DNA of 42,190 nt. Origin: Actinomycetes bacterium (lineage in GTDB: Bacteria; Actinomycetota; Thermoleophilia; Gaiellales; Gaiellaceae). Below the pieces are notes generated by a model that saw only the letters and a list, made by a program, of their open reading frames with translations, was not told the DNA's origin and made no database searches. The stretch is taken from the NCBI GenBank assembly GCA_026708005.1, contig JAPOVR010000043.1, positions 1 to 42,190 of the forward strand, in the 5' to 3' direction. Positions 35,694 to 42,190 of this stretch are shown here, piece by piece. Position 1 is the stretch's first letter. Every line of letters begins with the position of its first letter. Position numbers and translations under genes: made by a program.

Positions 35694-37010
35694 CTAGGCC
35701 GCCTTTGTCCAGGTGCCGCATCTCTCGGACTTGAAGGCAACATCGGTGGCGAGGATCGTCACGACGACCTGCCCTGAGCTGCCGAAGTCGCTGGCGATGA
35801 TGTCGTCGAGAGTTCCAGAGAGCCCGCTCAGCCTCGCCCAGTAGCAGCCGCTCCCAGCCGAAGGCTGAGCCTGGTAGGTGCCCGGCTGGATGTCCCTCCC
35901 AACAAGCCACGTGCCGTCAGCGAACCCGGCCGCCGACGCCCCCGGCCCGTCCGTCGCCGCCTTTGTCCAGGTGCCGCATCTCTCGGACTTGAAGGCAACA
36001 TCGGTGGCGAGGATCGTCACGACGACCTGCCCTGAGCTGCCGAAGTCGCTGGCGATGATGTCGTCGAGAGTTCCAGAGAGCCCGCTCAGCCTCGCCCAGT
36101 AGCAGCCGCTCCCAGCCGAAGGCTGAGCCTGGTAGGTGCCCGGCTGGATGTCCCTCCCAACAAGCCACGTGCCGTCAGCGAACCCGGCCGCCGACGCCCC
36201 CGGCCCGTCCGTCGCCGCCTGGCTGGTATCGCACGCGGTCGCGGAGCCCGCCCGCATACCGCACACCTCGACCGTGTAGGTCGCGCCCGCTCGAAGCCCG
36301 GTGATTGCGTGGGGACTACTCGCGTCCTGCGAGGAGGTCGCCCAGCCGCCAGAGGAGCCCTCCCTGTAGCGGACGCTAAACGAGGTCGCATTAGCGCCGC
36401 CCGACCAGGAGACGACGATCGCAGAGGCTGACCCCGCCGACGCGGACACGTAGACAGGGCCGACCGGCGGAGACGTGCTCGGAGACGGGCTGTCTGCATC
36501 TACGAGCGTGTCGTCGCCCTTGCCGCCCTTGAGTGTGTCGCCGCCGGGGCCACCAACGAGAGTGTCGCCACCGTTCCCACCGAACAGCCGGTCGTCGCCG
36601 GGGCCGCCCTGGAGGATGTCGTCGCCCTTGCCGCCCTTGAGCGTGTCGTCGCCCTTGCCGCCCTTGAGTGTGTCGCCGCCGGGGCCACCAACGAGAGTGT
36701 CGCCACCGTTCCCACCGAACAGCCGGTCGTCGCCGGGGCCGCCCTGGAGGATGTCATCCCCTGCGCCGCCAAACAGCCGGTCGTCGCCGGGGCCACCCCG
36801 GAGAACGTCACTGCCGCCGAGCCCCCGGATGATGTCATCGCCGCCGAGCCCGCAAATCACGTCAGAGCCAGCGGTGCCGACAAGCTGGTCCGGGCCGCTA
36901 GTGCCAACGATCGTGCAGGCCGGGGCCGCTCCTGCTAGCCCAGGCGGAACCAAGGCAGCCGCTGCCAGCGAGACGACAGCTACGACGGCTAGACGCATCG
37001 AAACGGGCAT
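35694..37010 (-). CDS. Secreted RTX-repeat protein with fibronectin-like and duplicated C-terminal domains
   Basis: 438 residues; ATG 37010 follows GGGAGGGAG. A signal peptide (about 1-29, [20 protein letters not shown]) directs secretion. Residues about 30-160 are calcium-binding nonapeptides of the GGxGxDxL type ([22 protein letters not shown]), folding as a parallel beta-roll outside the cell. A Ser/Pro linker and a fibronectin III-like domain (about 175-265: [34 protein letters not shown]) follow. Two identical 86-residue modules end the protein, each with [37 protein letters not shown] and ERCGTWTKA, with a conserved Cys pair. The modules are common in actinobacterial surface proteins, function unknown. 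No type I export genes adjoin. Confidence 0.9.
   Translation of the reverse strand: MPVSMRLAVVAVVSLAAAALVPPGLAGAAPACTIVGTSGPDQLVGTAGSDVICGLGGDDIIRGLGGSDVLRGGPGDDRLFGGAGDDILQGGPGDDRLFGGNGGDTLVGGPGGDTLKGGKGDDTLKGGKGDDILQGGPGDDRLFGGNGGDTLVGGPGGDTLKGGKGDDTLVDADSPSPSTSPPVGPVYVSASAGSASAIVVSWSGGANATSFSVRYREGSSGGWATSSQDASSPHAITGLRAGATYTVEVCGMRAGSATACDTSQAATDGPGASAAGFADGTWLVGRDIQPGTYQAQPSAGSGCYWARLSGLSGTLDDIIASDFGSSGQVVVTILATDVAFKSERCGTWTKAATDGPGASAAGFADGTWLVGRDIQPGTYQAQPSAGSGCYWARLSGLSGTLDDIIASDFGSSGQVVVTILATDVAFKSERCGTWTKAA
35698..36213 (-). repeat. Perfect 258-bp tandem duplication (two copies) in the RTX gene
   Basis: 35698-35955 and 35956-36213 appear identical base for base. The period of 258 bases equals 86 codons, so the frame is kept and one extracellular domain is doubled. 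The absence of any synonymous difference points to a very recent event or ongoing conversion. Confidence 0.92.
36504..36763 (-). repeat. 125-bp near-identical repeats, period 135 bp, in the RTX nonapeptide array
   Basis: 36504-36628 recurs at 36639-36763. The period of 135 bases is five nonapeptides (45 codons), so the array grew by a five-repeat unit with frame preserved. Confidence 0.8.
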
Positions 37011-37384
37011 TGTACTCCCTCCCAGCCTCCCAGCCTCCCAGCACGGCACGCCCGACAGCCAACTCAAAGGACAGGCGGCGGAGTGCCACTCCACGCCGAC
37101 CTCAGCCTGCTAACCCTCGCCGTCTAGCGACCGGCACCGCTCGGGTCCTCCCCTGCCCCGGCAGGTCACTACCTCGACCTTGGCGACTCCGGTCTCACGC
37201 ATCCGCGTAAGAGCACAACTGTGCGCTTCCTCTGCTACGTGGTGGCGCCTTCTATCCCCAGCGAACAGAATGGCCACTTGGCCTGGACAACCCGCATACC
37301 GCCGCATCCCCTTTACGCGAGCGCTAGTACGACCGCCTGCCCCCCTCGAGCGCCCTACAAACCCCTGCCACCGACACGCCAGCA
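37011..37384. other. Intergenic with IS5-type transposase C-terminal scrap at about 37.08-37.13 kb
   Basis: Plus strand 37082-37130 reads [18 protein letters not shown], similar to the last residues of the IS5-type transposases (ERVALHADLVMLARLAA). The remainder holds no recognisable gene. Confidence 0.45.
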
Positions 37385-37708
37385 CACCCCCTCCTGACCC
37401 GCCCCTGGTGTTTCTGCCGGGGCTTATGTTGGTGCGGTGGTGTGATCCTTCTTTCGGGATGTAGTTGGTTGGGAGGTCGCGGGCTGCGCGGGTGCGGGCA
37501 TGGTGGCTGGGGATGCTGGTGGACGATATCCGAGGGAGCTGTGGGGGCGGAGCTGCTTGTAGGTCTGGCGCCAACCCTCGACCAAGGGCCTGGGCTTCCC
37601 GGGGGTGTAGAAGACCCCGCGGCCTGCGTAGCTCGCTCTGTGGCTCGCCATTGAGGCCCGTTGTGGTATGGCCGTGACCGTGAGTCCGTAATGCTCGAGT
37701 AGGAGCAT
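37385..37708 (-). pseudogene. IS3-family OrfB C-terminal remnant
   Basis: The minus strand encodes FYTPGKPRPLVEGWRQTYKQ followed by LRPHSSLGYRPPA, the hallmark end of IS3 OrfB integrases (NxxRPHSSLGYRPP). The D-D-E core upstream is absent. Downstream comes a CACCACCGCACC stretch ending in AACACCAGGGGC, shared with the other IS3 remnants and probably the right end of the element. Confidence 0.75.
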
Positions 37709-37754
37709 CGGCAGGGCGCCACCGGCCCTGGCTGCCCCTCTATTCTACCGAAAG

Positions 37755-37782
37755 TTGACATTCTTATACAAACCTGTACAAT
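37755..37782 (+). promoter_or_regulatory. Promoter for leaderless transcription of the helicase gene
   Basis: TTGACA at 37755-37760 and TACAAT at 37777-37782 are 16 bases apart. The start codon ATG at 37791 begins only nine bases after the end of the -10 box, about where transcription should begin. No Shine-Dalgarno is present. The transcript would therefore be leaderless or nearly so. Confidence 0.75.
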
Positions 37783-37790
37783 GCTTGGGC

Positions 37791-39836
37791 ATGTCGCGTG
37801 ATTTCTTGTCGGTGAGCGAGGCCGCCGAGTACTTGGGTGTGTCGCCGGAGACGCTGCGGCGGTGGGATCGCAGCAGCCGGCTGCCTGCTATCAGACGTCC
37901 TGGGTCGAACCGCCGCTTCTACCGTCGCCAGGACATTGCTGCATTCCGGCTGGACTATTCGCGTGCCGGAAGCCGCGATTTCCCATCGGCCTCAGTGTTT
38001 GTAACGGCAACCGCTGACATCGAAGGCAACGAGCGGTTGCGTGATCCCCAACGAGAGGCGCATCGGGCGGTGAGAGAGCACGTCGGTCAGTCTGATGACC
38101 CGGCGATGCTTGTGATCCCGGTCGGCTGCGGGAAGACTGGGCTGATCTCGGTGCTGCCGTTCGGGATCGCCACTGGGCGGGTGTTGGTGATCGCGCCCAA
38201 CCTGACGATTCGCGATGGGATCGCTGACGCTCTCGACATCGCCTCGACCGGCTGCTTCTGGGCAAGGACCAGGGTGCTTACGCACTTCCAGCATGGCCCG
38301 TTCACGGCCGTGCTCGACGGCCGCGACGCCAACATCCACGACTGCACCGACAGCGATTTCGTCGTCACCAACATCCAACAGCTCGCCAGTTCAGCCGACC
38401 GGTGGCTGCCCCAGTTCCCCCCTGATTTCTTTGACATGGTCATCATCGACGAAGGCCATCACAGCGCGGCAGAGAGCTGGCGCAAGACCTTGCGGCGCTT
38501 CCCCGCAGCCAAGGTCGTGGCCCTGACAGCGACACCGTTTCGCGCCGACCGTCAAGAGCTTCCCGGCGAGGTCATCTACCGGTACAGCTTCGGCCGAGCG
38601 ATGCTCAAGGGGTACATCAAGGACATCCGCAGCGTTAGCGCCGCACCCTCTGAGCTGTACTTCACCGTTGGCGGCAAAGAGCGCCGCTACAGCCTCGCCG
38701 AGGTTCTCGAGATGCGCGAGGAGGCCTGGTTCAGTCGCGGTGTCGCGCTGTCCCCTGCATGTAACCGGCACATCGTCGAGGCCAGCATCGCCGAGTGCGC
38801 CCGTCTGCGCGAACGCACCGGCACGCACCATCAGGTGATCGCCTCGGCATGCAGTATCGACCACGCCCGCCAGGTCTGTTCCCTCTACGAAGAGTGTGGC
38901 TACCGGGCAGCCGAGATCTCCAGCGATCTCGACCCTGACGAACAAGAGCGGGCCCTTCGCCGGCTCCGCGACCACCAGCTCGACGCCATCGTTCAAGTGC
39001 AGATGCTGGGAGAGGGGTTTGACCATCCTCCGCTGGGCGTGGCAGCGGTCTTCCGTCCCTACCGGTCGCTTGCTCCCTACATCCAGTTCATCGGCCGGGT
39101 AATGAGGGTGATTCATCAGGACGCTGCCGACCACCCCGACAACCAAGGCGTGATCGTCAGCCACGTTGGGCTCAACAACGAGCAGCACTGGGACGACTTT
39201 CGTGAGCTCGACCTTGACGACCAGGAGATAGTCCGCCGCTGGCTTGAGACCGAGGATGCAGCGGCGGCATTGGACACCACCACCGGCACCGGCGAGCCAC
39301 GCCGTTTCGACCAGACTCAACTCGTTAACGACGAGATCATCAGCCACTTCCTCGAGCAACGCTTCCTCGACCCTGAAGACGACCGCGTTCTCGACGAGAT
39401 CCTCGGCCAAGAGGTCGCCCCCGGCATGGCGCTTGGCAACCTTGTAGACCGAGAGGCGTTGCGGGAAGCCCTCCGTAAACGACATAGCACCGAGGAAGTC
39501 GAATACGAAGAGATCCCGGTCAGCCCTCAGCGGCGTCGTCAACAGGCTCGCCAACGCCTCGCCGATCGCAGCAAGTCCGTTGCCGCTCGTATCCTCGCGG
39601 ACCTCAAGATCGTGCCAACCGGTCGAGACCTAGCCCGCGCTGCTGGCCGAGGCGCCAGACCTAACCTCCAGGTCGCGATCGCTCTCATGCACGAACGTGT
39701 CAACGACTACCTGGGCATCGAACCGGGCATGCGCGACGAGATAACAGCCGATCAGGCGATCGCCGCCTTTGACCATCTCGACGAACTCGGCGATGAACTC
39801 GTCCGCGAGTACCGGAGCCTCGTCGAGAACCGCTGA
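37791..39836 (+). CDS. MerR-type HTH fused to SF2 DEAD/DEAH helicase, 681 aa
   Basis: Residues 4-55 (LSVSEAAEYLGVSPETLRRW, then NRRFYRRQDI) form a MerR/excisionase-like winged helix with the wing motif. The rest is a superfamily 2 helicase: Q-motif-like DPQREAHRAV (about 90), Walker A PVGCGKTG (about 108-115), motif Ia VIAPNLTIRDG, Walker B MVIIDEGHH (about 216, DEGH box), motif III ALTATPFR, then motif V and VI QMLGEGFDHPPLG and QFIGRVMRV (about 432). A helical C-terminal domain (about 500-681) is unassigned. An ATG at 37791 placed at the promoter start site is preferred. It shares one base with the next gene (TGATG). Site-specific DNA recognition plus helicase suggests a defence or mobile-element role, by inference. 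Confidence 0.88.
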   Translation: MSRDFLSVSEAAEYLGVSPETLRRWDRSSRLPAIRRPGSNRRFYRRQDIAAFRLDYSRAGSRDFPSASVFVTATADIEGNERLRDPQREAHRAVREHVGQSDDPAMLVIPVGCGKTGLISVLPFGIATGRVLVIAPNLTIRDGIADALDIASTGCFWARTRVLTHFQHGPFTAVLDGRDANIHDCTDSDFVVTNIQQLASSADRWLPQFPPDFFDMVIIDEGHHSAAESWRKTLRRFPAAKVVALTATPFRADRQELPGEVIYRYSFGRAMLKGYIKDIRSVSAAPSELYFTVGGKERRYSLAEVLEMREEAWFSRGVALSPACNRHIVEASIAECARLRERTGTHHQVIASACSIDHARQVCSLYEECGYRAAEISSDLDPDEQERALRRLRDHQLDAIVQVQMLGEGFDHPPLGVAAVFRPYRSLAPYIQFIGRVMRVIHQDAADHPDNQGVIVSHVGLNNEQHWDDFRELDLDDQEIVRRWLETEDAAAALDTTTGTGEPRRFDQTQLVNDEIISHFLEQRFLDPEDDRVLDEILGQEVAPGMALGNLVDREALREALRKRHSTEEVEYEEIPVSPQRRRQQARQRLADRSKSVAARILADLKIVPTGRDLARAAGRGARPNLQVAIALMHERVNDYLGIEPGMRDEITADQAIAAFDHLDELGDELVREYRSLVENR

Positions 39837-40093
39837 TGGCCACCACCCGCAGAATCCTCAAACACGCCAGGGTCGAGATTGCCGCCGGCACCCGGAAATG
39901 CCACCACATGCCCAAGAAACACCGCATCCGCTCCGGTGAGGCGTGCCTCGTGATCCTCGACGACGGCGGGCTCGGGAAAAAGAACTACTGCCCTTCCTGC
40001 ACCATCGACATCCTCGACCAAGCCGAACGCGACCTCGCTCAGCTTCGAGACGGTTTCGCTGCCTCATCTCCTGCAGTTCCTGCCGTGTCTTGA
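39836..40093 (+). CDS. Small zinc-binding-type protein, 85 aa
   Basis: Translationally coupled to the helicase by TGATG. The sequence has a basic N terminus (MATTRRILKHARVEIAAGTR), then KCHHMPKKHRIRSGEACLVI, then KKNYCPSCTIDILDQAERDL. Cysteines and histidines (KCHH, EAC, YCPSC) are spaced like a treble-clef or PARP-type zinc finger. It ends in a short helix. Nucleic-acid binding in partnership with the helicase is a reasonable inference; I do not know a named family. Confidence 0.75.
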   Translation: MATTRRILKHARVEIAAGTRKCHHMPKKHRIRSGEACLVILDDGGLGKKNYCPSCTIDILDQAERDLAQLRDGFAASSPAVPAVS

Positions 40094-40311
40094 GCAAGAA
40101 GGGCGAACGGGACAGCAAGACACGCAACGATGCCGCCAGAATCGGAAGCGCTGAATGACTACTCAGAAACGGTGGCGCTATCAGCCCGACCTCGGTCCCT
40201 TGCGGGTCGCAGGCCTTCGCCGGTGACGATGACGCGGTGGCCCCTGTTCTGGAACCTCTTTGATTCGATGCCGAGAGGCCTTCAGCCTCATACCAGGCAG
40301 ACAGGGTTGTG

Positions 40312-41343
40312 ATGAAGAGTTACTTGCTTGACTATTCGCTAGAGGACTGTAATAAGGAGTTGTCATGGGATTCGTCACATATCGAACTGTTGGAATCATT
40401 AGTTGATCCGGCCGCCAAATTTAGCGTAGGCATTGACAAATATTTTGGGCGGCTATCGCAATTTGATTATGGTTCCATCCTAGAGAAGCACTGGAAGGGA
40501 TCTTGCCGTCAAAGTAATATCAGAGCGTTGGTTTATGCGAGTCTGTTGAGAAAGGCTGTCGAGGAGTCCAACGCGGTTGCTCTTCTGAGAAGCAAGAGTC
40601 TTTGGAGCCAGGCTCTCAACCTATGGCGGTCCCTTTTTGAGACAGAGGTAGTCTGCCACTATATTGGCAACAGCCCGTTAGATGATCATTTGGCGTGCCG
40701 CTTTGCGATCCACTCGATGTTACGGAAAACTGTTCGGCGCTGGGAGGCAGTCAACGAGACTTGCCTTCGATGTGGAAAGGAAGAAGAATACTCTATCGAC
40801 GAGATTCAGCTCCGAAAGGACGTGTACCAGAAGGAATTTGGAGATGATACGGGAGGCTACGCATGGACCTCCAAAGAAACTCACACATCCTTTAGGAGGA
40901 TAGCGAAAGCTACTGGATCCGATATGCTCTTCTACCGTATCGCGAGCAACGAGGTTCACCCAACTTTCGGAGAAGATGTAGCTGCGCTTGGCACAGGCCT
41001 GCCGATGCCTGCAGTGCCTTTACTCCCGATTGGATCCACTTTTAACTCAAGGGAGTTATTACTTGAATTCCAAGCAGGAAAATCTCTAAGCAATACGATC
41101 AATCTCGTGACCGACTACACAGATCTTCCCAATCACCTCGGAGACAGCTTGACAGCTCTCAAAGAACGCGCAGAGACAGTCCTGCGAAGCCTATCGGAGA
41201 CTAGAGCTTCAGCAGGCGAGGCGAAGACCGCTCCCGCCAGGCTTGAGGGGTTCAGCGACAAAGGGGACACAACACGAGGGCTGCCGGACGGGCCCAGGCT
41301 GAGCCTACGTGCCCGGGGAGGCTCTCGCGGCAGAGCAGGCTGA
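40312..41343 (+). CDS. DUF5677-family protein, 343 aa
   Basis: ATG 40312 is preferred, with AGACAGGG five bases upstream; a GTG one codon earlier is possible. The helical core reads RALVYASLLRKAVEESNAVA, then WSQALNLWRSLFETEVVCHY, the signature of DUF5677, and later a YRIASNEVHPTFGED motif with an invariant His, as in HEPN-like folds. The base composition is clearly lower in GC than its neighbours, pointing to recent acquisition. The last 45 or so residues (from about SAGEAKTAP) are low-complexity and GC-rich, as if the frame now runs into adjoining sequence. It follows the helicase/zinc pair after 218 noncoding bases. Function unknown. Confidence 0.75.
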   Translation: MKSYLLDYSLEDCNKELSWDSSHIELLESLVDPAAKFSVGIDKYFGRLSQFDYGSILEKHWKGSCRQSNIRALVYASLLRKAVEESNAVALLRSKSLWSQALNLWRSLFETEVVCHYIGNSPLDDHLACRFAIHSMLRKTVRRWEAVNETCLRCGKEEEYSIDEIQLRKDVYQKEFGDDTGGYAWTSKETHTSFRRIAKATGSDMLFYRIASNEVHPTFGEDVAALGTGLPMPAVPLLPIGSTFNSRELLLEFQAGKSLSNTINLVTDYTDLPNHLGDSLTALKERAETVLRSLSETRASAGEAKTAPARLEGFSDKGDTTRGLPDGPRLSLRARGGSRGRAG

Positions 41344-41648
41344 TGGGCAGGAGAAGCTGACAACGGGGCAGCTGATGAGCGCGCTGCCGCCCAGAAGCGG
41401 CCTCTTCACCGCTTGCTCCGCGAAGGAAAGAGAATGACCGCCCAAGTGGCACACAGGGTCGAAACGCTTGAACGGCAACTCTGAAGGGTCGGCGACGACG
41501 GTGAGAGTCGCTCTCCGAAGCCTTCCTGAAGAGCTGCAGTCACGCGACCTCCGATCAGATCCCGCAGAGACCATACGCGGCCCGTTCACCGGCCGCCCGA
41601 CCGCACGCCAGCGGAGGATCGAGTAAGATCTAGCGAGCCATAAGAAAA
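41344..41648. other. Upstream segment of the third IS5-type element, shared with 13.07-13.14 and 14.58-14.68 kb
   Basis: From about 41455 the sequence (TCGAAACGCTTGAACGG, then CAACTCTGAAG, then GCGACCTCCGATCAGATCCC at about 41544) aligns with 13072-13144 joined to 14579-14604. It is thus the uninterrupted form of the site into which IS1595 inserted. No gene is recognised. Confidence 0.65.
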
Positions 41649-41679
41649 GGCCCCCGCGAAGTTCGAGCTTCCGAGGGCC
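41649..41679 (+). promoter_or_regulatory. Conserved stem-loop upstream of IS5-type transposase copy 3
   Basis: GGCCCCCGCGAAG pairs with CTTCCGAGGGCC across the loop TTCGAG. The stem is identical to the copy at 14685-14715, while the loop differs, as expected for a structure under selection or a conserved IS end. Confidence 0.6.
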
Positions 41680-41704
41680 GTGACCAAGAGAGGCACTAGC
41701 TCAC

Positions 41705-42190
41705 TTGGTAGGTAAGAAAGTACCACCAATCCGCCGCGACGGACCCGCAGGGTTTGTCGTCGCCCTCCTCGATTCACCCGAGATCGTCCAGCTGATCGCT
41801 GAGCTTGAAGGGCTGCGCTGGACGGGAAGGAGGGGCTACCCGATCCGCTCGCTTGTCGGTGCCTGTCTCGCCAAGAGCGTGTACGCGGTCCCGACGTGGA
41901 GCCGCACCGCCCGGCTGATCGGCGAGCACCCCGTGCTCCAGGCCGCGATCGGCGGCTGCCCCTCCGTGTACGCGCTCTACCGGTTCACCAAGAAGCTGCG
42001 CACGCACAAGCCGCTCCTGGACGCCTGCATCGACCGGGTAACCGCAGCGCTCCGGGAAGAGCTCCCCGGTTACGGCCAAGACATCGCCATAGACGCCTCC
42101 GACCTACCAGCCTTCGCCAACGGCCAGCGCTACCTCAAAAAGAACGGACCGGAACGCGAACGGTACTCAGACCCAGACGCCTCCTGGGGA
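41705..42190 (+). CDS. IS5-type DDE transposase (copy 3), partial at window end
   Basis: An open frame of 162 codons from TTG 41705 to the window edge. It begins MVGKKVPPIRRDGPAG and continues LLDSPEIVQLIAELEGLRWT, parallel to copy 2, and includes the first catalytic Asp in IAIDASDLPAFANGQRY and the DPDASWG block. The rest lies beyond the window. TTG initiation is supported by AGAGAGG eleven bases upstream, as in copy 2. No frameshift is seen, so it may be intact. Confidence 0.85.
   Translation, partial: MVGKKVPPIRRDGPAGFVVALLDSPEIVQLIAELEGLRWTGRRGYPIRSLVGACLAKSVYAVPTWSRTARLIGEHPVLQAAIGGCPSVYALYRFTKKLRTHKPLLDACIDRVTAALREELPGYGQDIAIDASDLPAFANGQRYLKKNGPERERYSDPDASWG

Noticed and set aside
36504..36795. 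CRISPR-like repeat array
   Set aside because: The periodicity is nine codons and codes for RTX nonapeptides in an open secreted-protein frame; there are no unique spacers.
38391..39554. 387-codon minus-strand frame opposite the SF2 helicase
   Set aside because: Antisense to intact helicase motifs; no domain or ribosome-binding site.

Overview
The window looks like an accessory region of a high-GC Gram-positive (Actinomycetota) chromosome. Signs are GC-rich third codon positions, frequent GTG and TTG starts, a Gram-positive type LexA box (CGAAC-N4-GTTCG) in front of an imuB-dnaE2 pair, a leaderless promoter, and small CxxC proteins of actinobacterial type. A Rubrobacteria/Thermoleophilia-like host is plausible but cannot be proven from this sequence.

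Layout. 0-2.1 kb: insertion-sequence debris (IS3 OrfA, IS481-like integrase) and an intact IS5-type transposase. 2.4-7.7 kb: a large SF1 helicase fused to a PDDEXK-type nuclease, broken by several single-base indels and a nonsense codon. 8.1-10.75 kb: a 139-bp direct repeat, each copy carrying an initiator-tRNA anticodon-arm sequence, bracketing a secreted protein and a small membrane protein. 10.75-13 kb: decayed sequence with transposase and VOC remnants. 13.1-15.9 kb: an IS1595 element with terminal inverted repeats, an 8-bp target duplication and two possible passenger genes, inserted into the upstream part of a second IS5-type element. 16-19.4 kb: a cobalamin operon (cbiB-cobD-cbiP, the last truncated). 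19.5-22 kb: IS1595 and IS3 remnants, and a GIY-YIG gene broken by a 17-bp tandem duplication. 22.1-27.1 kb: a defence-island candidate between 96-bp direct repeats. 27.9-29.3 kb: a lipoprotein. 30-34.7 kb: SOS-controlled imuB-dnaE2. 35.7-37 kb: a secreted RTX-repeat protein with very recent internal duplications. 37.8-41.3 kb: a leaderless MerR-HTH/SF2 helicase, a small zinc protein and a DUF5677 protein. 41.4-42.2 kb: start of a third IS5-type element.

The most interesting unit is at 23.2-26.9 kb on the minus strand. From one strong promoter it encodes a DGQHR-domain (DndB-like) protein, a small ORF, a CD-NTase-fold nucleotidyltransferase ending in glycine, an E2-like protein with a catalytic-type Cys and no E1 partner, and a single-pass membrane protein overlapping it by ATGA. 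This is the gene set of an E2-only (short type II) CBASS with an unusual DGQHR partner. The E2 reading frame is damaged at both ends here.

Several frameshifts in the window can be repaired by adding one G (or T) to a short run: three in the helicase, one in cbiP, one in the IS481 remnant. This is either active gene decay or a systematic base-calling problem, and should be settled before the pseudogenes are interpreted.
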